NCBI RefSeq assembly: GCF_019352175.1
Contig: NZ_JACBYI010000051.1
Coordinates: 1 to 48,070 of the forward strand
Length of the DNA: 48,070 bases
Direction: 5' to 3'
Source: Paenibacillus sp. S150
Lineage (GTDB): Bacteria; Bacillota; Bacilli; Paenibacillales; Paenibacillaceae
Shown: positions 24,694 to 33,848 of the stretch, piece by piece
Layout: the number at the start of each line of letters is the position of its first letter
How positions within the stretch are numbered: position 1 is the first letter of the stretch
Notes under the pieces: generated by a model
What the model saw: only the letters and a program-made list of their open reading frames with translations
What the model was told of the DNA's origin: nothing
Database searches by the model: none
Position numbers and translations under genes: made by a program

Positions 24694-26264
24694 GCCTGCT
24701 TCTCATGCTGCTGCCGGAATTCGCTTGGCGTAATGCCGACAGCTTTTTTGAAGACCCTGCTGAAGTAATTCGGGTCCCTGTAGCCCACCTCATAGCATAT
24801 CTCCTTGAGGTTCAGCTGCTCCTCCGCGATCAGGCGCTTCGCTTCGTTGATTCTCAGCCGTGTGATGTGGTCGATGAAGGTCTCACCTGCATGCTGCCGG
24901 AACAATTTGCTGAAATAGTGCGGGCTAAGGTTCACATACTCCGCCGTCTGCTCCATGGAAATATCCTCTTTATACTTCTGTCCAATGTAGAGCAGCGCAC
25001 GCTGATGAACATGGGAGCGGCTATGCTCCTGCTCCTCCTCAAGATTATAGATCAGTCTCTCCAGCCAGGACTCCGCGCTCAGCCTGAGGGATTCAGAATC
25101 TTCCGCCGCACTTAAGGAAGCAAGAATCTCCGGCCCGGCCGCGGAGTGAACCCCTCTGGAGAGAAACAACAGGAGACCCGTCACTTCACCCCGTACCACG
25201 GGCACCTGCTGGCCGCTTCCTTGCCCGAAATAGGCATACAGCTTGCCGAAACGCTCCAGCGCCTCCTGCCGGTTCCGCTGCAGCAGGGCATCCAGCAGCT
25301 TCTTCTCCTCATCCAGGGAGACGGCTGTCTGTCCGGAGCTTTGGACCATATCATCATAGTGGCGCACGCTGGAGGAATCATCGTACCCGGCGCAGACCCG
25401 GACCGCCTCGCGGTAAGAACGGCTAAGCCCGTCCCAGCCTTCGCGGATGGAGCCGATGCCTACACTCACAGACAATCCGAACCGCTCCCCGGCCAGACTG
25501 CGGAGGCGCTCCCCCCAGTCCAGCGAACTGACCCGCTGCGAATAGCCTGTCCGTCCGGGAGCCATGGGGATGAACAGCGCCAGCTGATGCCCGATCAGCG
25601 GCCCGGTCAGGCAGCTGAGCCCAGCTTTGGCAAACTGCTTCACCGCCTCATAGACCTCCCGCTTCGCCTGCTGGAATTCTTCCCATGCGGCGCCCGAATG
25701 CCGGGGGAACGACAGCACCATCGCATAGCCTTTGCTCCACTCCAGCTCCAGCAGCCCGGCCAGCTGCTCAAGCTCCAGATCCTGCACATGCTCCAGCATC
25801 AGCATCAGCGCCAGCTCGTTCTCGGCCAGCGGGAGCAGATGGGCCAGCTTCTCCTGTAGCTCAAGTTGCTCATTCCTATGGCGCTTCTGCTCCTCGATCA
25901 CCGCAAGCAGCTGCTTCAGCACATCCGCGACCTCATCCCGACGGGCCGGCTTCAGCAGATAATTACGCACACCCAGCAGCAGCCCTTCCTTGGCATAGGC
26001 GAAGTAATCATGGGCTGTAATTATCACAATCTGGGTGGAAGGCAGCTTGTCCAGAATCTGCCGCACCGCCTCCAGCCCCTGAATCCCCGGCATCTTGATA
26101 TCCATGAAGATAATCTCGGGCCGCTGCTCCTCCGCGAGCTGAATGGCTATCCGCCCGTTCCCGGCGTGCAGAAATTCGAACATATCCGGAAAAATATGCC
26201 GGATCATCAGCTCCAGCCCTTCCCTCTCCAGCGCTTCATCATCCGCGATCAGCAGTCTGTACAT
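24684..26264 (-). CDS. YesN-type AraC response regulator of the xylose locus
   Basis: A 526-residue regulator. The N-terminal receiver carries Asp8/Asp9 and phospho-acceptor Asp55 (IIFMDIKMPG), followed by a conserved Lys in YLLKPARRDE. A middle region of about 270 residues has no named motif. Two AraC helix-turn-helix motifs close the protein (MEQTAEYVNLSPHYFSKLFR and LKEICYEVGYRDPNYFSRVF). ATG at 26264 with GGAGATG upstream. It is the last gene after the sensor and kinase. By analogy with the Clostridium beijerinckii XylFII-LytS-YesN system it should activate the downstream xylFGH operon when xylose is present. Confidence 0.9.
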   Translation of the reverse strand: MYRLLIADDEALEREGLELMIRHIFPDMFEFLHAGNGRIAIQLAEEQRPEIIFMDIKMPGIQGLEAVRQILDKLPSTQIVIITAHDYFAYAKEGLLLGVRNYLLKPARRDEVADVLKQLLAVIEEQKRHRNEQLELQEKLAHLLPLAENELALMLMLEHVQDLELEQLAGLLELEWSKGYAMVLSFPRHSGAAWEEFQQAKREVYEAVKQFAKAGLSCLTGPLIGHQLALFIPMAPGRTGYSQRVSSLDWGERLRSLAGERFGLSVSVGIGSIREGWDGLSRSYREAVRVCAGYDDSSSVRHYDDMVQSSGQTAVSLDEEKKLLDALLQRNRQEALERFGKLYAYFGQGSGQQVPVVRGEVTGLLLFLSRGVHSAAGPEILASLSAAEDSESLRLSAESWLERLIYNLEEEQEHSRSHVHQRALLYIGQKYKEDISMEQTAEYVNLSPHYFSKLFRQHAGETFIDHITRLRINEAKRLIAEEQLNLKEICYEVGYRDPNYFSRVFKKAVGITPSEFRQQHEKQAPC

Positions 26265-26287
26265 CGTTATCGCATCTCCTTTCGCTT

Positions 26288-27730
26288 CTACTCTGAGGCA
26301 GACGGGCGGAAAGGCAGACGGAACAGCACCGCTGTGCCCCGCCCCTCATTGCTGTCGATCTCAATCTGCTGCTCCCCGTCAAAAAACAAATGAAGCCGTT
26401 TGAACACATTATGCGTACCGAGTCCGGTAGACTGGCCTTTACCGCTGAAATACGGAGCCTCATCCTGAATCGATCCCATCAGCCTGGCCACGGTCTCGCG
26501 GCTCATGCCTGCGCCGTTGTCGCTGATCTCAATTTCCATAAGGCTGCCGGCATCATAACGGATGGATAACGTCAGAACCGCCCCTTCCTCCATCTGCTCC
26601 AGTCCGTGAACAAACGCATTCTCAAAAATCGGCTGCAGCGTGAGGCACGGAATCATCCCTGCCAGTGCCTGCTCATCGATCTCCATCACGAAGGCTATCC
26701 GGTCACGGAAGCGGGCCCGCTGAATGTTAATATATTCGTTCACATGCTCTACTTCCTCGCGCAGCGGAACCGCCTGATCCAGCTTCTGCAGGTTGTACCG
26801 GAGCAGCCGCGATACCGATACGGTCAGATCACTGGTTCTTGCTGCCCCCTCAAGATAGGCCAGCTTGGCAATAGAATTCAGCGTATTGAACAGAAAGTGC
26901 GGGTTGATCTGGCTCTGCAGCATTTTCAGCTCCAGTTCCTTAACCAGCCTGTCCTTCTCCACGCTCTTAATGTTCTCCTGCATCAGTTCCTGGATATTAT
27001 CAATCATCCCGTTAAAGGCCCGGCAGAGAATACTGATCTCATCGTTGTTGATGCTCTCCGGCGCCTTCGTGTCCATCCGGCCCTTCGAGATCTGCTTCGC
27101 TGTACCCACCAGGCGTCGTATCGGTCCGGTGATGCTGCCGGACAGCCAGATCGCCATACATATACTGAGAACCGCTGCGGTAATCACCAGCAGTACCCCC
27201 AGTTCATTCAGCTTGTCCGTCGTCGACATGATCTCCTCATAAATCGGCTTATACTGATCCAGTTCAAGATCGACCAGTTCCTGTGCTTGCTCACGGATGA
27301 ACCGCTGTGTCTGCTCCGCCTCAATATAAGCACCGGCCAGTGTATTGGAGTCCTGCTCATCAATCTCGCTGATCATCTGTCCGGCCTGTTCGAGAAAGGT
27401 ATCAATGATATGGCGGTAGTTCATCAGCGGAAGATCGCTCCCGCCGATCGTTGCCACTTCGTCCATTTGCCTGCGCAGCTCCTTCACCGCCGTCAGATGC
27501 TTGTCCACCTCAGGGAAGCTGTCCGCATCGACCTGCATAATGAAGCGGTTCATGGACTTCATATTCTCCCCGACCTCGTAGGAGACTTCCTTGTAGAGCA
27601 TGATCCGGTTCATCATCAGATGATAGCTCTCCTGCACATTCTTCCCGCTCTCAAAGAGCACAAAGGACACTGAGCTCATCAGCAGCACGAGCAGCGGAAT
27701 GCAAATCAGCAGCTTTCTGCGGATGCTCAC
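26288..27730 (-). CDS. LytS/YesM-type sensor histidine kinase of the xylose locus
   Basis: A 480-residue membrane kinase. TM1 (LLICIPLLVLLMSSVSFVLF) precedes an extracytoplasmic helical region (about 30-175, likely a four-helix bundle), TM2 (LGVLLVITAAVLSICMAIWL), a HAMP domain (GPIRRLVGTAKQISKGRMD), the His_kinase H-box (LQSQINPHFLFNTLNSIAKL) and a HATPase domain (SDNGAGMSRETVARLMG, GLGTHNVFKRL). The GTG start at 27730 overlaps the stop of the binding-protein gene (GTGA), with GGGGGAG upstream. It should respond to its partner binding protein rather than to sugar directly. Confidence 0.9.
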   Translation of the reverse strand: MSIRRKLLICIPLLVLLMSSVSFVLFESGKNVQESYHLMMNRIMLYKEVSYEVGENMKSMNRFIMQVDADSFPEVDKHLTAVKELRRQMDEVATIGGSDLPLMNYRHIIDTFLEQAGQMISEIDEQDSNTLAGAYIEAEQTQRFIREQAQELVDLELDQYKPIYEEIMSTTDKLNELGVLLVITAAVLSICMAIWLSGSITGPIRRLVGTAKQISKGRMDTKAPESINNDEISILCRAFNGMIDNIQELMQENIKSVEKDRLVKELELKMLQSQINPHFLFNTLNSIAKLAYLEGAARTSDLTVSVSRLLRYNLQKLDQAVPLREEVEHVNEYINIQRARFRDRIAFVMEIDEQALAGMIPCLTLQPIFENAFVHGLEQMEEGAVLTLSIRYDAGSLMEIEISDNGAGMSRETVARLMGSIQDEAPYFSGKGQSTGLGTHNVFKRLHLFFDGEQQIEIDSNEGRGTAVLFRLPFRPSASE

Positions 27731-28710
27731 AGGCTCTCCCCCTCCTGCACATTATCCTTGTTCAGCACCTTGACCCCGGTGAAATATTGCTGCTTTAGCG
27801 TGATGCCCTGAAAATGCTCATATAGCAGCCGTACGGCCATATCTCCCATCAGATACGGCTGCTGCGCCACGGTTGCCTCGATATCGCCGCGTCTTATTGC
27901 GGCAAGAGTCTCGGCCTGGTTGTCGAAGCCGATGATGGTCATAGGAATCCGCTTCAGTCTTTTGGATACCTGGAGAATGCCGAGTACATCCGTTGAACTG
28001 GTGCCGACCATCACATTGATTTCCGGATGCAGCTCCAGCATCTCGGCGGCCTGCTGGATTGCCTCCATGTGGGAAATATTAGAGCTGCGGACATCAATAA
28101 TTTTCAGGCCGCTGTAGTTCTTCACAATATTGCTTAAGCCATTCAGCCGCTGCAGCTGATTCTTGGCCAGGTCGCTGCCGATGATCACACCGATCTTCCC
28201 CTGCCCGCCTGTTGTCTGCACCACCATACGGCCGAGTGTCTCGCCCGCTGCGACATTGTCAGTGCCGACATAAGCCAGACGCCTGCTCGCCGGTGCATCA
28301 GTATCAATGGTGATCACAGGAATTCCCCGGTTCACTGCTTTATCAATGACGGGGGTGAATTTCTCGTCGTTCAGTCCCTGCACGATGATCGCATCCGCCT
28401 GCGCGGCAATCGCTTTTTCCAGAAGACTGATCTGTTCCTCCATGTTATTGCGGACCGGTCCGGTAAATTCAATATCGATTCCGTATTTATCAGCGGATGC
28501 TTTGGCACCCCTCTCGACCATCTCCCAATACGGATGATAGCGCTCCTGCTCGATCAGTACAATATGATAGCCTGGGTTGTCCTCAGCGGGATGGCCGCTT
28601 AATTCCTTGACGATCTTGCCCATCCTGGCGGAATGATTGGCAAAGCCAATAAAGAGATATGCCAGCAGCAGGAATAATACAATGACACCGCTGAGCCATT
28701 TCTTATCCAT
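27727..28710 (-). CDS. Membrane-anchored sugar-binding sensor protein, XylFII-like
   Basis: A 327-residue Peripla_BP_4 protein held by one N-terminal membrane helix (LSGVIVLFLLLAYLFIGFA) with no lipobox. The ligand domain has the usual two-lobe signs (ISLLEKAIAAQADAIIVQGL, GIPVITIDTDAPASRRLAYV, GKIGVIIGSDLAKNQLQRLN, TIIGFDNQAETLAAIRRGDI). Membrane anchoring and coupling to a LytS-like kinase gene identify it as a sensor and not a transport receptor. ATG at 28710 lies eight bases after AGGAGG; an in-frame GTG at 28719 overlaps that site. Xylose is the likely ligand because xylFGH follows, but the binding residues were not modelled. Confidence 0.83.
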   Translation of the reverse strand: MDKKWLSGVIVLFLLLAYLFIGFANHSARMGKIVKELSGHPAEDNPGYHIVLIEQERYHPYWEMVERGAKASADKYGIDIEFTGPVRNNMEEQISLLEKAIAAQADAIIVQGLNDEKFTPVIDKAVNRGIPVITIDTDAPASRRLAYVGTDNVAAGETLGRMVVQTTGGQGKIGVIIGSDLAKNQLQRLNGLSNIVKNYSGLKIIDVRSSNISHMEAIQQAAEMLELHPEINVMVGTSSTDVLGILQVSKRLKRIPMTIIGFDNQAETLAAIRRGDIEATVAQQPYLMGDMAVRLLYEHFQGITLKQQYFTGVKVLNKDNVQEGESL

Positions 28711-28733
28711 CTCGTTCACCTCCTAACCTGAGA

Positions 28734-28747
28734 TGTAAACGGTTGCA
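28734..28747 (-). promoter_or_regulatory. Probable cre (CcpA) site before the xylose sensor operon
   Basis: Minus-strand TGCAACCGTTTACA matches the consensus TGWNANCGNTNWCA at all but the third position. It lies 24 bp before the ATG and just upstream of the ribosome-binding site, so bound CcpA could block elongating polymerase. No strong -35/-10 pair was found upstream. Confidence 0.6.
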
Positions 28748-28781
28748 ACATTTAATTTATGATCTTGTTCGTCCGCCGGGC

Positions 28782-28837
28782 GGAAACGGTATTGCCGTTA
28801 TTTGGTCAGGATGGTTTCGTTTCAGCGGGAAATAGCA
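28782..28837 (+). repeat. REP-like palindromic repeat, partial copy 4
   Basis: GGAAACGGTATTGCCGTTAT, then GATGGTTTCGTTTCAGCGGG and AAATAG, match the stem and the first part of the tail of copies 1, 2 and 5. The rest of the tail is absent. It lies upstream of the sensor operon, between that operon's promoter region and the next terminator. Confidence 0.55.
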
Positions 28838-28865
28838 GGAGCAGCAATCGTGTGAATCCTGTAAG

Positions 28866-28916
28866 CAGAAAAGAGCTGTTCCAATGCAGCCTCCTGCTTG
28901 AAACAGCTCTTCTCTG
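28866..28916 (-). terminator. Terminator of the ZapA/coiled-coil gene
   Basis: AAGAGCTGTTTC pairs with GGAACAGCTCTT around a ~21-nt loop, followed by TTCT on the minus strand and flanked by an A-run on the other side. It lies 16 bp past the stop codon at 28932. Its stem resembles those at 20521 and 44197. Confidence 0.75.
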
Positions 28917-28931
28917 TAGAGCATCCGCCAT

Positions 28932-31070
28932 TCAACTGTCCTGTTCGATCAGTTGAATCCATTCATTATATTCACTCTGCAGCTTGGCATATTCCGCCTG
29001 AAGGCTGCGATGCTCCTGGGACAGCTTGTCCAGCTCACCCTGCCGCAGCTCAGACTGCGCCTGCATCAGACGCAGCTGGCCCTGCACCAGCTCATAGTTC
29101 TCGCCCAGCTCGGCAAGCTGCTGCTGTGTCTCGCTGTACTCGCGGTTCACCGAATCAGCGTCTGCTTCCGCCTTGCCCGCCTCCTGCTCCCAAATCCCAA
29201 TTTCCTCGCGCAGCTGCGCTTCCGTCTCGCCCCACTGCTGCTGGCGCCGCTGAAGCTCCTCGTACTTCTGCTTCCAGGAAGCTCCGTGTTCGCGGGTCTC
29301 CCGCAGCGCTTCCTGCTGCTCCGCCGCCGCTGCGGCAGCTTCACGACCGGCCTCGTACAGCTCTTCCAGGCGCCGGGCGTCCTCTTCCCGTTCAGCCTCC
29401 AGAAGCTCATATCTTTCCTTCAAGCGTTCGCCAGCCTGCAATACTTCGTCATATTGCGCGATCAGATCCTCGTAACGGCCCCGCAGCGCCGCCAGCTCTT
29501 TGCGGGAGGCTTCCGCCTCCTCGCGGTACTTCCGGCTCTGGGCCTCCGCTTCGGCCCGCCGGCCGGATTCATGGTCGAGCTGCTGCACCATACCGTCTGC
29601 TTGTCCCTGCAGTGTAGCAATCTCACCCTGCAGTGCCGTGTTCTTCTCTTCAGCTTCCAGCAGCTTCATCTCCAGCTCACCGATATCCTCCATGTGCTTG
29701 TCGGCAAGCTCCTGCCAGGTTGCGGCTTCCGCTGCAGACTGGGCCAGTTCACCCTGGACCCGGGTCAGACTGCTGCCGGTTTCCTGCAGCGACTTGCGGA
29801 GCGCGTCAGCCTCTTCCTGCGTCAGCTCATAGCGCTGGCGCAGACCTTCAAGCTCATCGCTGAGCAGCTCAGCCAGTTCGGCGGCAGAGTGCAGCTCCTC
29901 CTGGACGCGGATCAGACTGTCTGTCGATGACTGCAGCGATTCACTGAGTGAGGAGGCCTCAGCCTGCGCAGCCTCATAACGCCGGCGCAGCTCTTCCAGC
30001 TCCTCTTTCTGCTGTATTCCCTGCTCTTCAGCGGTACGAAGCTCCTCCGTAAGCTGCTCTTCGCGCTTCAGCACCGCTTCGTACTGAGCCAGAAGCGTCA
30101 AGCGGGAATCGCGCTCGCCCTTAAGGCCCGCTTCGGCCGCACGCAGCCTGGACTGCAGCTGTCCGGTGCCGCCGCGCAGCTCGCCAAGCTGCTTCTCCAG
30201 CTCCTGCAGCTGCTGCTTATGACGGTGCTCCTGGTTGCCCTGCGACTGCCGCAGCTCCTTGTTCTTGGCAAGCTCCTTCTGCAGCGCCTCACGTTCCTCC
30301 GCAAGCTCTTTTTCCAGCTGGGACTTAGTCTCCGCCAGTTCCCTGCTGAGCGACGAACGAATCTGTATAATTTCGCCCCCGAGCGTCTCCCGGGTCTGTG
30401 TCAGCTCCTGCTCAAGCTGGGACAGCGTTTCCGCTTTCTCCTTGTCCAGCGCCTCGCGCAGGCTCTCCAGCTCCTGCAGATGGGCAGCTTTCAGATCTTC
30501 AAGCTGCTGCAGACGGACAGCCTCGGCGGCGGCCAGCTCCTGCTCATAGCCCTCGCGCAGGGACTTCAGCTCCTCCTCACGGGCCCTCAGCTCTTCGGCC
30601 AGCTGCCCGCGGGCAGCTGCTGCTGCCGTCTCCGCTTCCAGCAGCGCCCCGGCATGAAGCTTCCGCTCCTGTTCCTGAATTTCCAGGTGCCGTCTGCGGT
30701 CCTCTTCGGCGGCGGCGATCAGACGGGCGGCTTCCTCCCTTGCCGCCGCCTCCATCCGTTCATACTCTTCCTGCCGCTCCTTCTGCGCCTCCGTAAGGCG
30801 TGCAACCTCTACACGCAGCTCCGTGCGCTCCCCGGTCAGCATATTCAGTTCATTCTTGAAGTCCTGCACCTGGATGGCCTGCTCCGCCATATGTACGGCT
30901 GTAAGCACCGCTATCCGCGGGGTATCCAGTCTGGAATGGGACTTGGAGATTGCACGCATGTGCTCGTCAACATAACGGGCAACCTGTTTCATATATTCAG
31001 TACTGCTCCCGACCAGTTTATAAGAAGTTCCATATATCTCCACGGCGACACGAGTCCGGTCCATAGCCAC
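28932..31070 (-). CDS. ZapA-domain protein with a very long coiled-coil extension
   Basis: A 712-residue protein. Residues 5-85 form a ZapA domain, the FtsZ-ring stabiliser (RVAVEIYGTSYKLVGSSTEY, DEHMRAISKSHSRLDTPRIA, VLTAVHMAEQAIQVQDFKNE). Stand-alone ZapA is only about 85-110 residues. The remaining ~620 residues are rich in E, Q, L, A and R with heptad periodicity and no proline-rich break, i.e. one long coiled coil. The start is GTG with AAAGGAGG at eight bases. It follows pheT on the same strand, as zapA follows the pheST region in Bacillus. A structural bridge from the Z-ring to another partner is likely. The acidic, repetitive extension could have grown by slippage. Confidence 0.85.
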   Translation of the reverse strand: MAMDRTRVAVEIYGTSYKLVGSSTEYMKQVARYVDEHMRAISKSHSRLDTPRIAVLTAVHMAEQAIQVQDFKNELNMLTGERTELRVEVARLTEAQKERQEEYERMEAAAREEAARLIAAAEEDRRRHLEIQEQERKLHAGALLEAETAAAAARGQLAEELRAREEELKSLREGYEQELAAAEAVRLQQLEDLKAAHLQELESLREALDKEKAETLSQLEQELTQTRETLGGEIIQIRSSLSRELAETKSQLEKELAEEREALQKELAKNKELRQSQGNQEHRHKQQLQELEKQLGELRGGTGQLQSRLRAAEAGLKGERDSRLTLLAQYEAVLKREEQLTEELRTAEEQGIQQKEELEELRRRYEAAQAEASSLSESLQSSTDSLIRVQEELHSAAELAELLSDELEGLRQRYELTQEEADALRKSLQETGSSLTRVQGELAQSAAEAATWQELADKHMEDIGELEMKLLEAEEKNTALQGEIATLQGQADGMVQQLDHESGRRAEAEAQSRKYREEAEASRKELAALRGRYEDLIAQYDEVLQAGERLKERYELLEAEREEDARRLEELYEAGREAAAAAAEQQEALRETREHGASWKQKYEELQRRQQQWGETEAQLREEIGIWEQEAGKAEADADSVNREYSETQQQLAELGENYELVQGQLRLMQAQSELRQGELDKLSQEHRSLQAEYAKLQSEYNEWIQLIEQDS

Positions 31071-31208
31071 AGTTGTGCCCTCCTTTGTATGTGTGCGGAT
31101 TCTAAGCTGGTTTCCCTGCTCCTATTGTAGCGTTATTCATTCTATTTTGCCAAAAAACGGCTTGATTCCATAGTTTCAGCCGGTAACCGCCGCACTCCAA
31201 ACGATGAG

Positions 31209-31255
31209 AAAAAAGCCGCAGCGAACTCCGTTTGTAAATGGATTCGCTGCGGCTT
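31209..31255 (-). terminator. Terminator of the pheST operon
   Basis: AAAGCCGCAGCGAA pairs with TTCGCTGCGGCTTT around a loop of about 18 nt, followed by TTTTTT on the minus strand. It lies 13 bp past the pheT stop and also ends the pheST unit before the ZapA-type gene. Confidence 0.9.
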
Positions 31256-31268
31256 TGCACAATTCCTG

Positions 31269-33713
31269 CTACTTTCTTAATTCTGCGCCAAAAGTTTGCT
31301 GAAGTGCGGAAACGACCTTGTCATGCACTTCCACAACTTCCTCGTCGGTCAGTGTGTGATCCGTATGGCGGTACAGCAGCGAAATGGCTACACTCTTCTT
31401 CCCGCTCTCCATTTGGCCGCCTGTATACACATCAAATACCTGAACATTCTGAAGCAGGATTCCGCCGTTCTCACGGATGGAAGCCAGCAGGTGGCCTGCG
31501 GGCACTGCCGCATCCACAACGACCGCAATATCCCGCTCCATTCCCGGAAAACGCTGCAGCTCGGTGTACTGCAGATTGCTGCGGGCTGCGCTGTAGAGCG
31601 GCTGAAGCAGCAGCTCCGCCACGTAGGTGTCCTCCAGGTCCAGCTCACGCTGCAGCTCCGGGTGAAGCTGGCCGAGGGTTCCCAGCTTCACACGCCCTTC
31701 AGCGGTCTGCAAGTATACGGTAGCGGAACGGCCCGGGTGGTAATTCTCAGGGGCATCGCCTTCATAAACCACTCGTTCCGCAAGGCCCAAATGGCTGAAT
31801 ACCGTTTCCAGCGCACCCTTCAAATCGAAGAAATCCACAGGCTGCTCCACCACATTCCACTGCTTGGGCGCACGGCTTCCGCTCAGCAGCAGTCCAAGCA
31901 CCGGCAGTTCAAGCGGCTGGCGGGTGAGCTGCTCTTCATCCGTGAAGAACACATTGCCGATTTCGAACAGCGCCAGATCGCTCTGGCGGCGGTTGGTATT
32001 ATAGCGGGCAATTTCCAGCAGCTGGGGAATCAGGCTGGTGCGCAGCACGCTGCGCTCCTCGCTCATCGGCATTGCCAGCTTCACGGAGATTCTGCCTTCG
32101 GCAAGCGCCGGGAACAGCCTGCTCTGTTCCGGTTGAATGAAGGAGTAACCCATGACCTCCTGATACCCGCCATGTGCGAGCAGGCGGCGCAGCTCACGGC
32201 GCTGGGACTGCCGGCTTGTCAGCGCTCCCGGCGTAGTCACTCCCTCAATCAAGGTTGTAGGGATATTGTCATAGCCGTACAGACGGGCGATTTCTTCGAT
32301 CAGATCGACATCATAACTGATATCGCCCCGTCTTGTCGGCACCTGGACCTCCACAAGACCCTGGGCGGCATCCCCGCACTTGAAGTGCAGGCGGCTGAAC
32401 AAAGTCTTCACTTCCAGCAGCGACAGGTCTGTACCGAGATAACGGTTCAGCTTCTCCAGAGATAAGGTCAGCACCTTCTCCTCCACAGCGCCCGTACCGG
32501 CCTGAACAATACCCTCATGCACAGTGCCTCCGGCATAACGGGCAATCAGGGCTGCCGCGCGGTTCAATGCCGGAAGTACAGAGTTCGGATCGACTTCCTT
32601 CTCGAAGCGGAGGGAAGCCTCGGAGCGCAGACCCAGCCGGCGTGAGGTTTTGCGGACCGTTCCGCCGTCAAATTTGGCGGACTCCAATATAATATTCACG
32701 GTTTCACCCGTTACTTCGGCAGCCAGTCCGCCCATCACTCCGGCCAGTGCCACAGCTTTTGCTCCGTCGGCAATCACCAGCATTTGCGGCTCCAGCTTCC
32801 GCTCCTGGCCGTCCAGCGTGGTCAGAAGCTCTCCTTCCCCGGCAAAACGGACACCAAGCACGCCGCCCTCCACTTTGTCGCCGTCGAATGCGTGCAGCGG
32901 CTGTCCATATTCCAGCATCACGTAGTTGGTAATGTCCACGATGTTGTTGATCGGACGGATTCCTGCCGCCATCAGGCGGTTCTGAATCCAGAGCGGGGAT
33001 GGCGCAGGCTTCACTCCGGCAATGTAACGCACCGAATAATGCGCACAGTACTCTTCCTTCTCAATCTTGACGGAGATGGAGTCAGCGGCCGCCCCCCCCG
33101 ACTCGACAATATCCGCAGCCGGATTCGGCAGCTTCAGCTCACGGCCGAGAATTGCGCTCACTTCATATGCGGCCCCAAGCATGCTGAGACAGTCGGAACG
33201 GTTCGGAGTCAGATCGAAATCGAGGATTTCGTCGTTCAGGCCAAGCACCTTCAAGATATCCTGGCCGACCTCCGTGTTCTCCGGCAGAACCAGTATACCT
33301 TCCTGCAGCTCCTTGGGAAGCAGCTTGTCGTTCAGCCCCAGCTCCTTCGCGGAGCAGATCATGCCCTGCGACAATACGCCGCGCAGCTTGGCCTTCTTGA
33401 TATCCAGGCCCGGCAGCTTCGCGCCTACCAGAGCAACCGGAACCTTCTGGCCTGCGGCCACATTCTTGGCGCCGCAGACAATCTGCAGCTCCTCTCCTTG
33501 GCCGGCGTCCACGATGCATACATTCAGCTTGTCGGCATCAGGGTGCTTTTCTTTTGATTTCACATAACCGACGACAATACCGGAGAGGCCTTTGTTGCGT
33601 CGCTCCACGCTGTCGATCTCAATGCCGGCGGCCGTGATTTTGTCTGCCAGCTCATCTGCGGTCACGCCTTCAAGCGATATATAATCCGTGAGCCAGGAGG
33701 TTGATACCTTCAT
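31269..33713 (-). CDS. pheT: Phenylalanyl-tRNA synthetase beta subunit
   Basis: An 814-residue PheT (Bacillus PheT is about 804). It forms the alpha2-beta2 enzyme that charges tRNA-Phe. Domains in order: a tRNA-binding EMAP-like domain (VGYVKSKEKHPDADKLNVCI, about 45-150), the B3/B4 editing domain (about 210-380), the B5 domain (about 410-480), a catalytic-like core, and a C-terminal ferredoxin-like anticodon-binding domain (FPGMERDIAVVVDAAVPAGH). ATG at 33713 with AAAAGGAAGTG upstream. It is separated from pheS by an unusual 345-bp gap. Confidence 0.97.
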   Translation of the reverse strand: MKVSTSWLTDYISLEGVTADELADKITAAGIEIDSVERRNKGLSGIVVGYVKSKEKHPDADKLNVCIVDAGQGEELQIVCGAKNVAAGQKVPVALVGAKLPGLDIKKAKLRGVLSQGMICSAKELGLNDKLLPKELQEGILVLPENTEVGQDILKVLGLNDEILDFDLTPNRSDCLSMLGAAYEVSAILGRELKLPNPAADIVESGGAAADSISVKIEKEEYCAHYSVRYIAGVKPAPSPLWIQNRLMAAGIRPINNIVDITNYVMLEYGQPLHAFDGDKVEGGVLGVRFAGEGELLTTLDGQERKLEPQMLVIADGAKAVALAGVMGGLAAEVTGETVNIILESAKFDGGTVRKTSRRLGLRSEASLRFEKEVDPNSVLPALNRAAALIARYAGGTVHEGIVQAGTGAVEEKVLTLSLEKLNRYLGTDLSLLEVKTLFSRLHFKCGDAAQGLVEVQVPTRRGDISYDVDLIEEIARLYGYDNIPTTLIEGVTTPGALTSRQSQRRELRRLLAHGGYQEVMGYSFIQPEQSRLFPALAEGRISVKLAMPMSEERSVLRTSLIPQLLEIARYNTNRRQSDLALFEIGNVFFTDEEQLTRQPLELPVLGLLLSGSRAPKQWNVVEQPVDFFDLKGALETVFSHLGLAERVVYEGDAPENYHPGRSATVYLQTAEGRVKLGTLGQLHPELQRELDLEDTYVAELLLQPLYSAARSNLQYTELQRFPGMERDIAVVVDAAVPAGHLLASIRENGGILLQNVQVFDVYTGGQMESGKKSVAISLLYRHTDHTLTDEEVVEVHDKVVSALQQTFGAELRK

Positions 33714-33848
33714 GTTCGCACACTTCCTTTTGTTTCAGATATATTTACATGCCGGATTTGCTTGCTGCGCGGAGAAGAGTCTGCAAATAACCTGGCTCTC
33801 ATTTCTTCTTCTGAAATTCTGTTAAATGCAGTCACTGCGAGAAACATT

